41,930 bases of DNA from Neptuniibacter sp. (GTDB lineage Bacteria; Pseudomonadota; Gammaproteobacteria; Pseudomonadales; Balneatricaceae): contig NZ_JAAEQH010000292.1 in NCBI RefSeq assembly GCF_024231755.1, positions 1-41,930 of the forward strand, given 5' to 3'. The number at the start of each line of letters is the position of its first letter. Position 1 is the stretch's first letter. Of the stretch, positions 18,679 to 25,600 are shown in pieces. The notes beneath the pieces were generated by a model. The model was given only the letters and a program-made list of their open reading frames with translations, did no database searches and was not told where the DNA came from. Both the position numbers and the translations under genes were made by a program.

Positions 18679-18851
18679 ATGAACACCTCGCTGAAATTGT
18701 CACTAAAAACTGAAGATAAACCCAAAAAAATTAAGTGTCAAAATGTGGGCATGTGACTTTTGATGGTGAAGTGATCCGCTCCCGCTGTGTAAAGGTTCAC
18801 ACAGGGGAAGCGTTATGTAGGTGTAAAACGTGGGTTAAGGTGGCCTTCTAA
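18679..18851 (+). pseudogene. Frameshifted small zinc-ribbon gene (phage-type)
   Basis: Translation from ATG 18679 gives MNTSLKLSLKTEDKPKKIKC and stops at 18754-18756. Shifting one base in the CAAAA run near 18739-18743 opens a frame that continues KCGHVTFDGEVIRSRC and later CRCKTWVKVAF before TAA 18849-18851. Joined, this makes a protein of about 57 residues with a CxxC-C-CxC zinc-ribbon pattern, resembling small Cys-rich proteins carried by prophages of pseudomonads. A single lost A restores the frame, so it is most simply a broken gene. It sits immediately behind the tRNA-Val repeats, as expected for prophage-end cargo. Confidence 0.65.
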
Positions 18852-18862
18852 TGTTGTCCGTT

Positions 18863-19780
18863 TTAGCCTGGATTTTGCGCGGTGGAAAATTCTATAGCTT
18901 TAATTAGTTTTTCATCAAAATTAAATCTTTCTCGATCTCTAAAATCTATGGACAAATTAAGGAAATCTAAAAGTAGAACCATTAGAGACGCTTGTCGGTT
19001 TAATAATTCATCATAACCGATAGGATTATTCATAATGTCGATAAGAGTATTGTTGTACCTAAAAGAATAGTATTTTTTTGTGGTGTCAGTTCCAATTGAA
19101 GCCTCAAGATCCTTGCATAAAAGTATTAGACCTTTAAAGTGATTTGCTAAATCACAGTAGTGGTCTAAAGCTGAATTATTATTTTGGTCTCTTAATGTGT
19201 TGAGAGAATTTACAGATCCAGCTCCCCGTATTATTTCTTCAAGAGATTTATAAATCTTTCTTCCATGAGTCTGGTTTATAACAATCTCAGTTTCTAATCT
19301 TTTTTCAATATTCTGGGATGCCGTAATCAGTAAACTTTGTATTTCTACCAGCTGTACTTGTTTCTCTGCGGCCTCTGCTGACTTCGTCATCTGCTTGGTT
19401 GCTTGTGACAACTCTTTCTGATTAAGCCTAAGCGTAGTGAGAAGTGCCATTAGCCCCAAGAGAGCAAAACTTGGATTTAACATTCCGCCGAAAAAATCTC
19501 CGATCGTACCCATTTGGGCCAATATTTTTTCATCAGCTTCATCTACATTTTTAAAGGGGTAAGAAAAGAAAAATGAAATAGCCAGAATTGCAAAAATAAA
19601 AGCTCCAAACATAGTGAAGCCAATAAAGCTTTCAAGCCTCTTTTCATCATTTTTGGGTGAGAATAGCAACACTATTTTTGATTTAAAAAATACTGCAGAG
19701 TTCTTTGCTTTGTTATATATATCGCACCAGAACTCTTTCGTTTGTAATTTAGTTTTCGGGGTTTTTATCTTTATCTTCAT
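18863..19780 (-). CDS. Two-helix membrane protein resembling putative phage abortive-infection (putAbiC) proteins
   Basis: The N-terminal basic segment is followed by one transmembrane helix (FIGFTMFGAFIFAILAISF), an acidic loop, then GTIGDFFGGMLNPSFALLGLMALLTTLRLNQKEL, which forms the second helix. A long predicted coiled coil follows (QATKQMTKSAEAAEKQVQLVE) and then a helical C-terminal domain. The G-FGDFFGG-LNP-xxLLA-L motif and the helix-helix-coil layout are characteristic of the family annotated as putative phage abortive infection proteins. I chose the ATG at 19778-19780 because AGGAAAT lies just before it; an in-frame ATG 21 bases upstream lacks a site. Its low GC and its place in a tRNA-linked scar fit an acquired defence gene. 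Direct evidence of defence function is lacking. Confidence 0.6.
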   Translation of the reverse strand: MKIKIKTPKTKLQTKEFWCDIYNKAKNSAVFFKSKIVLLFSPKNDEKRLESFIGFTMFGAFIFAILAISFFFSYPFKNVDEADEKILAQMGTIGDFFGGMLNPSFALLGLMALLTTLRLNQKELSQATKQMTKSAEAAEKQVQLVEIQSLLITASQNIEKRLETEIVINQTHGRKIYKSLEEIIRGAGSVNSLNTLRDQNNNSALDHYCDLANHFKGLILLCKDLEASIGTDTTKKYYSFRYNNTLIDIMNNPIGYDELLNRQASLMVLLLDFLNLSIDFRDRERFNFDEKLIKAIEFSTAQNPG

Positions 19781-19893
19781 TGGATATTTCCTGCCACTCA
19801 TAAGCTAAAAATATGTCCGCATTTAATGTTGGAACCCAGCCGCATAACTCTGCACTGATTGCTTTTTTTTGCAATCACGCTAGGCCGATTGCC

Positions 19894-20195
19894 CTAGCCG
19901 ATGATGTAGTGATGATTCTCATCACCTTGCTTGGCTACAATCTGTATATCTTTAAGCCAACCGTACTTAGTGCATTTATAGTCAGTTTTACACCACCTAG
20001 GTTTTGTCCCGTACATGGTGATTTCAACGATTTCCATGTTGTTTACGCCGGGCACAAATAACGACAAGCAGACCAGCCTTTCTCAGCGTATGTTTTTTCT
20101 TCTGCTGATAAGTATTTGCTGTAAGTGGGGGTGACTTCATTGCCGCAGGCAATTAGAAAAAGCGCGGTGGTGAATAGTGTTTCTATCCTGAACAT
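19894..20195 (-). pseudogene. Small lipoprotein gene split by a frameshift
   Basis: From ATG 20193-20195 a 50-residue frame encodes a lipoprotein start (MFRIETLFTTALFLIACGNE; lipobox LIAC) and ends at 20043-20045 after GWSACRYLCPA. Five bases later, in another frame, ATG 20035-20037 begins a 47-residue frame (MEIVEITMYGTKPRWC ... DYKCTKYGWLKDIQIV) ending at 19894-19896. Adding one G near 20046-20050 would fuse them into a Cys-rich lipoprotein of about 97 residues (LCPGVNNMEIV at the joint). Two short overlapping-operon genes are the alternative. No family is recognised. The rest of 19781-20415 shows nothing further I can name. Confidence 0.5.
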
Positions 20196-20415
20196 AGTTA
20201 ATTCCGTTTACTGCATCCGTGTTTAGTTTTTGCGCGGTAAAACACCATACATTTTGCGGCTTTTCCCTGTCAACTTTTCCCTATTTTCGCTATGCAAACC
20301 GTTTAATAATTGGAACCTACTAACAAAGGTGTGAGTAATTTCCCGCTGAGGGTGTTGTACGTAACGGCGGTGGATTGGTTTGGGCCACCGTGTTTAGAGA
20401 GATTTGATGAAATTA

Positions 20416-20445
20416 TTGACTGTACAGGTTTTTGTACAATATAAT
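20416..20445 (+). promoter_or_regulatory. Promoter and YefM-type operator of the toxin-antitoxin operon
   Basis: -35 TTGACT (20416-20421) and -10 TATAAT (20440-20445) are separated by 18 bases. Two TGTACA hexamers (20421-20426 and 20433-20438) lie between them. TGTACA is the core recognised by the E. coli YefM/YoeB repressor, so autoregulation of the same kind is likely. Confidence 0.8.
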
Positions 20446-20460
20446 CTTGGCAAGTGATGT

Positions 20461-20488
20461 GAAACTAAGAACTCGAAACTAAGAACTC
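20461..20488 (+). repeat. 14-bp perfect tandem repeat in the yefM leader
   Basis: GAAACTAAGAACTC occurs twice in direct succession (20461-20474, 20475-20488), 20 bases before the antitoxin start. It could alter leader length or simply mark slippage. Confidence 0.85.
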
Positions 20489-20507
20489 GAAAACGGATTA
20501 ATACGGC

Positions 20508-20771
20508 ATGAATGTCATTTCATATAGCGATGCCAGAGCCAGCCTAAAAGCGGTGATGGATTCGGTATGTGATTCGCATGAGGCTGCGGTGGTAACACGG
20601 CAGAAAGGAGAGGATGTTGTGGTTCTCTCAAAAGCGGATTATGACAGCATGATTGAAACTCTCTATCTGCTAAATAATCCTGCAAATGCGAAGCGCTTAA
20701 CCGATTCGGTTGCAAGAATTAAGGCTGGTCAGGCTCAAGAAAGAGACCTGATACAGGATGACGAAGGCTAA
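20508..20771 (+). CDS. yefM: Antitoxin of the YefM (Phd/YefM) family
   Basis: An 87-residue antitoxin. The N-terminal Phd-fold DNA-binding part has MNVISYSDARASLKAVMDSV and the VVTRQKGEDVVVLSKADYDSM signature. The C-terminal acidic tail (about 55-87, YLLNNPANAKRLTDSV) is the disordered segment that wraps the toxin. It overlaps the toxin gene by 14 bases, the usual coupling that keeps antitoxin in excess. The TGTACA operator upstream indicates autoregulation. It lies among degraded genes and may persist through addiction. Confidence 0.93.
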   Translation: MNVISYSDARASLKAVMDSVCDSHEAAVVTRQKGEDVVVLSKADYDSMIETLYLLNNPANAKRLTDSVARIKAGQAQERDLIQDDEG

Positions 20772-21030
20772 GAAACTTTCGATCAAATTTGATCAATCTG
20801 CCTGGGAGGATTACCTCTACTGGCAGAAAACTGACAAGCAGATGCTAAAACGCATCAACAAGCTGATAGAGAGTGCTCAGCGCACCCCTTTTGAAGGCTT
20901 GGGAAAACCGGAAGCATTGCGCGGAGACCTTTCGGGTTTTTGGTCGCGCAGGATCGATCGGGAACACCGGCTGGTGTATACCGTAACCAATACGGAGCTG
21001 ATTATTGCAATGTGCCGGTACCACTATTAA
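20758..21030 (+). CDS. yoeB: YoeB-family ribosome-dependent mRNA interferase toxin
   Basis: A 90-residue RelE-superfamily toxin that cleaves mRNA in the ribosomal A site. Catalytic residues known from E. coli YoeB are present: Glu46, Arg65 and the C-terminal His-Tyr pair in MCRYHY. The FDQSAWEDYLYWQKTDK start and GLGKPEALRGDLSGFWSRRID core are diagnostic. The toxin looks intact, so the operon is probably active. A terminator follows immediately. Confidence 0.95.
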   Translation: MTKAKKLSIKFDQSAWEDYLYWQKTDKQMLKRINKLIESAQRTPFEGLGKPEALRGDLSGFWSRRIDREHRLVYTVTNTELIIAMCRYHY

Positions 21031-21055
21031 AAAAGGGCCTTAGAGCCCTTTTTCT
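21031..21055 (+). terminator. Terminator of yefM-yoeB
   Basis: Stem AAAAGGGC/GCCCTTTT with a six-base loop and T-tract, beginning at the yoeB stop codon. Confidence 0.9.
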
Positions 21056-21068
21056 ATTCTGCCTAAAC

Positions 21069-21433
21069 TTAGCCAACTATCTCTTCCATAAGTTCTAGCA
21101 AAATCTTACGTTGCTTTGAACTGAGCTGATCAAGCAGGCTGATGACCTGCAGGTGATGTGGTTTTATTGTCTGGTGTTTTTCACCGCAAAACATTTATAC
21201 GTCTGGTGGTATGTTTAGGCGCTTACAGACACGGGCATGGTCATGCATGTGTTAGGTTCTGAGCCATCTTCTCTTTCCCAGCTTTTCACTGTGGACTCAG
21301 ATTTATGCATGTACAGCGGCCATTCCATGATGCTTAGTTTTTCGGCTTTCCGTGCGGCTTTGATAATGAGGTGTCTCACGCCGTTATGGTAGGCTTTTGT
21401 GTGGGGCGGGTCTGCCTTTGTCAGAACGTATAT
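21069..21433 (-). pseudogene. Broken phage-type HTH (XRE-like) regulator gene
   Basis: Reading the minus strand gives HLIIKAARKAEKLSIMEW, then STVKSWEREDGSEP, the helix-turn-helix pattern of small XRE-like prophage regulators. A frameshift near 21220 is needed to continue as RVCKRLNIPPDV, which then meets TAA. The same frame resumes as HQTIKPHHLQVISLLDQL and ends KILLELMEEIVG at 21069-21071. No convincing start codon remains (ATA where ATG is expected near 21431). At least one frameshift, one stop and a lost start make it a pseudogene. It supports the view that this stretch was once a prophage. Confidence 0.7.
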
Positions 21434-21445
21434 CTTTTAAGTGTG

Positions 21446-21470
21446 AAAAGGTCAGAATGGATGACCTTTT
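21446..21470. terminator. Bidirectional terminator-like hairpin
   Basis: Stem AAAAGGTCA (21446-21454) with TGACCTTTT (21462-21470), seven-base loop. It has an A-tract before and a T-tract after, so it could act on both strands. Confidence 0.6.
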
Positions 21471-21533
21471 CTGTTTGAAGTTATGATGTAACCTACTGCC
21501 CCTACTGGAAACTGTAGCCGCATAGGTAAGTGT

Positions 21534-21716
21534 ATGAACGATTTTACAGACGTAAGTTTTAAGAAAATCTCACATCAGGAACAGGCAGTTGAGTTGCTGA
21601 AAAAGCGGGTAGTGCTGTATAAGGCTGATCTACCCGCAGCAGAGAGAGCTAAGCGGGCGTTTCAGTTGAGGGTTGAGGAGTTGAGGTGGGAGAAGGCGAT
21701 GCAGACTTTCTCTTGA
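21534..21716 (+). CDS. Small hypothetical protein
   Basis: A 60-residue charged helical protein (MNDFTDVSFKKISHQEQAVELL ...). A TAAG-type ribosome sequence with AGG lies before the ATG. Its 3' end overlaps the convergent channel gene by 68 bases, which lowers confidence. No family is recognised. Confidence 0.35.
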   Translation: MNDFTDVSFKKISHQEQAVELLKKRVVLYKADLPAAERAKRAFQLRVEELRWEKAMQTFS

Positions 21717-22590
21717 TGTTCCCTAAAAAATCCGAAGAAGAAATGTCTTTCAGCTCTTGATCTAGTTCGCTTAAAATTTGAAATTCCAGCTTTAAATCAG
21801 ATAATAATTCCTCAAGTAAGATTGCTTCGTAAGCGTTGTTATTACCTGCGATAAAACCTCTATATGCCTTAGGGATGAGTTGTATTTGTTCCGGGGTAAA
21901 ATAGTGCACTTCAACTGCTTCTATGAAGTTGACGCATTTCTCTTTGAATTCAGGCCACCTTTCAAGGTGTTTGCTGATGATTATGCTTTGAATGAAATTG
22001 GAACAGTCGGCCCGCCTAGTTAAATATTGATCTAGATGGAAACTTCCTTCTTTATCTTCCAATCCCTCTAAGTGTTCCACTGTAATAGGTACCCCTCCCT
22101 CAGGGGTATCAATGTGGAAGTCGCTTAGTGGTATAGATGCGCTAGGCACTAGGCTGTATATGGTGCGTTGAAAATAAAAAACCTTTAATCCAAATATCAG
22201 CTGTAAATGTGAGACATAGTCCAAATCTTTTTGCAAAAGTACAGAGGCTTCTCTAGATTTTTCAATATCATTAATCGTTGAGGAGTGTTGGTGTGATAGT
22301 GCATTCAAAAACAAACCAATCATCACGATTCCCAACAGAGCCTCAGACGCTGTAGCTAACTGCCCAACCCAATTCTCAGGGCTTACATCCCCATAACCCA
22401 GCGTGGTGATGGTAATAACGCTGAAGTAGAAGCTTTTTACGATGTACTCGAAGGTATTCCCTTTATCAATTTCTATGAGGCCGGGAACCAACAGATAAAT
22501 GCCGGTATACATCAGCACCAGTGAAAAATAAAACGATGCATAGAATTTGGGTGGCTGGCTTATAAACTGCTGGAATCTTTTAAATCTCAT
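21649..22590 (-). CDS. Two-helix potassium-channel-like membrane protein
   Basis: Residues about 15-37 form the first transmembrane helix. A pore loop with the K+ selectivity filter ITTLGYGD (Gly65-Tyr66-Gly67-Asp68) follows, then a second helix (EALLGIVMIGLFLNAL). This is the Ion_trans_2 (2TM K+ channel) layout. The remaining 200 or so residues are cytoplasmic and mostly helical, with no RCK/TrkA_N nucleotide motif that I can see, so the gating domain is not of the common type. The ATG at 22590 has AAGGAGAGCTGAA upstream, an excellent ribosome site. Single K+ channels of this type also occur in some defence islands, but there is no direct evidence for that here. Confidence 0.82.
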   Translation of the reverse strand: MRFKRFQQFISQPPKFYASFYFSLVLMYTGIYLLVPGLIEIDKGNTFEYIVKSFYFSVITITTLGYGDVSPENWVGQLATASEALLGIVMIGLFLNALSHQHSSTINDIEKSREASVLLQKDLDYVSHLQLIFGLKVFYFQRTIYSLVPSASIPLSDFHIDTPEGGVPITVEHLEGLEDKEGSFHLDQYLTRRADCSNFIQSIIISKHLERWPEFKEKCVNFIEAVEVHYFTPEQIQLIPKAYRGFIAGNNNAYEAILLEELLSDLKLEFQILSELDQELKDISSSDFLGNIKRKSASPSPTSTPQPSTETPA

Positions 22591-22614
22591 TTCAGCTCTC
22601 CTTAGCTATAAAAC

Positions 22615-22953
22615 TTATAGGGCAATTGTTTCCATCAGTACCGCGGCGGTGTCCGGATCGATCTGGCCGGTTTTAGCAGCGTGGCGGTAAAGGCCGGTTA
22701 TCAGTTTGGCCTTATCTTTACTCTCCAGGGCTATATGCTCCTAAGCTAGCATGTTTTCTACGTGTTCGATGACGGCACGTAGCAGCAGAGGATCTGCTGG
22801 ATCAGTCAGCGTTGATTGTTGGGGGAGGAGATGTGAAAGATTTTCAGTCTCGTTTTCTGCTTCAAATCTGCCAACAAAATCTGTACCACCAAACAATGGG
22901 GAAGAGTCTATTCGGACTTTGCTCAGTTCTACTTTGTCAGGTTGCATATGCAT
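22615..22953 (-). pseudogene. Small gene interrupted by an in-frame amber codon
   Basis: From ATG 22951-22953 a 70-residue frame ends LLLRAVIEHVENMLA with TAG at 22741-22743. The same frame continues without a start as EHIALESKDKAKLITGLYRH ... TAAVLMETIAL and ends with TAA at 22615-22617. The two parts read as one helical protein of about 112 residues. Because the second part lacks its own start, a nonsense mutation is the simplest explanation; amber suppression is a remote alternative. The K+-channel ribosome site lies just beyond the final stop. No family recognised. Confidence 0.6.
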
Positions 22954-23374
22954 TTGTTGGGTTTCTTTTTCTAAGGCCTAATGCTAAACGAGATTAACTT
23001 AATATATAACAAGGGATTGAAGCCATTATGAACTCGAAAACCATAAGTTTCGATAGCTAACTATTAGTTTTAGTTGTATGCGATTGAAAAACTGTTTGGT
23101 TCGATTGGTAACGTTCAATGACTACCTAGCCCCACCAAATCTTTACTAATAATTCAGTGTTATCCAGGCCTGCTTTGCAGATCATGTTAGTGGTAAGGCC
23201 GGGTGTAACTATTTTTTTGTGAGTGAGTTCTTTAGGAACGAACTGGGGAAATGGGTTTGTGGATGAGACATTGAGGTTACCTTAAATGATGACTGTCTTC
23301 ATATAAGCTGCTTGACGTAGAATGACAGCCTTAAGCCAATATCGAAGCTCTAGACAACTGGATATAAAATATTC
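22954..23374. other. Gene-free stretch upstream of the aminotransferase
   Basis: I see no credible coding frame, RNA gene or repeat here. A weak promoter-like TTGACG (23312-23317) with CAATAT 19 bases later could serve the downstream aminotransferase. There is no ribosome site before its ATG. Confidence 0.4.
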
Positions 23375-24451
23375 ATGCAAACCTCCGAATACCCCGTACA
23401 TAATTTTTATGCTGGACCAGGTAAGTTACCAACCTCTGTTTTAGCGCGTATTGGCAAAGAGCTACATAACTACAGAAGTACCGGTATGTCTGTGGTTGAG
23501 ATCAGCCATCGGGCAAAACCTATTGTTGATCTGATTGAAAGAACACAGCAGAAATTCAAAGAGCTATTAGGCCTGGCTGCAGGAGATGAAGTTCTGTTTT
23601 TGCAGGGAGGAGGCAGTATGCAGTTTATTATGCTGGCAATGAACCTCTCAGAAAAAGGCGATAGCGTTGATTATGTTGATACGGGGTATTGGTCAAAAAA
23701 AGCTATAGGAGCTGCGTTAGAGTTAGAGCGGGATGTACATATAGCAGGCGTTTCTGAAACAGGAATACCAAAACACCTGAGTATTAGAGAGAACGCTAAG
23801 TATCTTCATTTGTGTTCCAATAATACTGTAATGGGTACGCAGTGGTTCCAGTTTCCTGAGACAGATGTTCCTCTTGTTGCTGATATGAGTTCAGATATTC
23901 TGAGTCGTTCTATTCAGGCGAATGATTTTGGATTAATTTATGCTCATGCCCAAAAAACTATTGGTACCTCTGGTGTCACAGCAGTAATCATTCCCGAGAA
24001 AGCAAGAGAGCAGCTGCTGCCAGTTACACCAAGTTTTCTAAGTTACGCTAGCCATATAGAGGCTGCGTCTAATTACCATACACCACCAGTATTCTCTATT
24101 TATGTTGTTGAGTGCATGCTCGACTGGTTGAGAGATGAAATTGGAGGTGTTGAAAATATGGAGAAAATAAATCAGGAAAAGGCTGAAAAGCTTTATGCTT
24201 TTATTGATCAATCAAGCTTATTTGACTGCCCTGTTGTCAAAGAGGATAGGTCAATGATGAATGTTGTATTTAATCTCTCCGATGAAGGCTTAACAGATAA
24301 ACTCCTAAATCGTGCGGATGCAAACGGAATGATTGGTATAAAAGGCCATCGTTCAAAAGGTGGGCTTCGGGTTAGCCTATACAATCCAGTAACCGTAGAG
24401 GATGTTGAGGCGTTGATCCAGTTCTTAACTGATTTTGAGAATGCTAGTTAA
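23375..24451 (+). CDS. SerC-like phosphoserine aminotransferase (class V, probable specialised paralogue)
   Basis: The FYAGPGKLPTSVL start, FLQGGGSMQF phosphate loop, VADMSSDILSR and the PLP lysine Lys194 in YAHAQKTIGTSG identify it as SerC family, which transfers the amino group of glutamate to 3-phosphohydroxypyruvate. The 358 residues are normal length, but several normally fixed positions differ: AQKTIGTSG instead of AQKNIGPAG, and SHRAKPI instead of SHRSKEF. It sits beside ATP-grasp genes, away from serA/serB or aroA, which suggests a specialised substrate or a serine or phosphoserine supply for the neighbouring pathway. It could also be the ordinary housekeeping SerC. No Shine-Dalgarno sequence is visible upstream. 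Confidence 0.85.
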   Translation: MQTSEYPVHNFYAGPGKLPTSVLARIGKELHNYRSTGMSVVEISHRAKPIVDLIERTQQKFKELLGLAAGDEVLFLQGGGSMQFIMLAMNLSEKGDSVDYVDTGYWSKKAIGAALELERDVHIAGVSETGIPKHLSIRENAKYLHLCSNNTVMGTQWFQFPETDVPLVADMSSDILSRSIQANDFGLIYAHAQKTIGTSGVTAVIIPEKAREQLLPVTPSFLSYASHIEAASNYHTPPVFSIYVVECMLDWLRDEIGGVENMEKINQEKAEKLYAFIDQSSLFDCPVVKEDRSMMNVVFNLSDEGLTDKLLNRADANGMIGIKGHRSKGGLRVSLYNPVTVEDVEALIQFLTDFENAS

Positions 24452-24514
24452 TATGTGTTGCGTTGGATGAATTTTGAGTTGAATGTAAATTTTTAGGCAA
24501 AAAGGAATAAGAAA

Positions 24515-25507
24515 GTGGCAGGCAAGGATTTTAAAGTTAGCCCGAGTGCAACGATAGATTTTTTAACAACGCTGTTGGAGGCTAAGCCAGACCTTTTATA
24601 TAAACCGCAAGGGCAGGGTAAATGTCGTGGTATCGATTTTTATCCGACATCTATGTTCATGCCCGCTTTATCTAATGCTCTTGGTACTTTTTTTACCGCC
24701 CATAAAAGGTTGCCTGATCTGATCAACCTACCGACTACTGCCGACTATTTTTTTAAAATGAAGTTTTTTGGTGAAATCCCCATTGCACCAAACCCCGCGA
24801 GCAAATTAGATGCCCAATATTATATTCCACAGTCAATCAAGGACGATATAAAAGTTCCCAAGAGATTCTGGCAGTCTACACAGCCTTGTTTACCCGAAGA
24901 TGAGGAGATACCGCCAGGAACCTACTGGTTGAAACTAGACTTAGGGAATGCGTCACTGCGGAAGATAGAGTGGCCACCAAGTAAGGATGAGCGATCTGCA
25001 TTAAATACAACTGCTCAGGGTTGGATGGAGTCTCGCTATGGCGTTAATTGGGGTGAATGGTGGTACGGCTTAGGTCCTCAGCGAATATTTATCGAAGAGG
25101 ATCTTACTGATTACCTGAGCACTAGCAGCGAAGTTAAAATCTACGTAAGACAAGGTAAACCTGTCTTGTACTATACCGTGCAATATCTCAAGAAGAAGGT
25201 AGGAAATTCCAAGTGGTTGGTTAATTATTTTGATGCCAACCATAACCTGATTCCTGGATATTGTTCCTATGGTATAAATGGCGCTAAGTCGAAAATGGCG
25301 CCTCCTGCTGTACCTGAAAATATTGAGCATTATCTAGCTCTTGCAGCAGAAATCGGTAAAGATTTTGACTTGCTGCGTGTTGATTTAATAACGGCCCAGA
25401 ATGATAAACCGTTTTTAGGTGAACTTACGCTTTGCTCAGGTAATGCCCGGTTTGTTTTTACACCTACAGAACTCGAAGATACTATCAGGAACTCTCTATT
25501 CAGTTGA
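24515..25507 (+). CDS. TupA-like ATP-grasp protein
   Basis: The start is a GTG at 24515 with AAGGAATAAG upstream. The second half has the layout of TupA-like ATP-grasp proteins: RIFIEEDLTDYL, then VKIYVRQGKPVLYYTVQYL, and the metal-binding end DFDLLRVDLITAQ ... FLGELTLCSGNARFVF. The first half carries a lysine patch (RGIDFYPTSMF, LPTTADYFFKMKFFG). TupA acts in teichuronopeptide synthesis; relatives are scattered in polysaccharide and peptide clusters and would join an acid to an amine using ATP. It lies 63 bases after the SerC-like gene on the same strand, so the two are probably co-transcribed. The substrate is unknown. Confidence 0.72.
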   Translation: MAGKDFKVSPSATIDFLTTLLEAKPDLLYKPQGQGKCRGIDFYPTSMFMPALSNALGTFFTAHKRLPDLINLPTTADYFFKMKFFGEIPIAPNPASKLDAQYYIPQSIKDDIKVPKRFWQSTQPCLPEDEEIPPGTYWLKLDLGNASLRKIEWPPSKDERSALNTTAQGWMESRYGVNWGEWWYGLGPQRIFIEEDLTDYLSTSSEVKIYVRQGKPVLYYTVQYLKKKVGNSKWLVNYFDANHNLIPGYCSYGINGAKSKMAPPAVPENIEHYLALAAEIGKDFDLLRVDLITAQNDKPFLGELTLCSGNARFVFTPTELEDTIRNSLFS

Positions 25508-25600
25508 GCCTAGTTGCTGTGGGTTACAAGGTATAGTTTACAAGGCTATGGGTTATAAATTAGGGAATCTTCGAATAAGTTCTGAGTTTGGTAGCCTAAT

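Noticed and set aside
19813..20061. An 82-codon plus-strand frame
   Set aside because: It lies antisense to the two lipoprotein-like frames, which have a lipobox and sensible composition; this frame shows neither.
23375..24451. The SerC-like gene as an attachment to a serine biosynthesis operon
   Set aside because: No serA, serB, pheA or aroA neighbour is present; the flanking genes are ATP-grasp and accessory genes.
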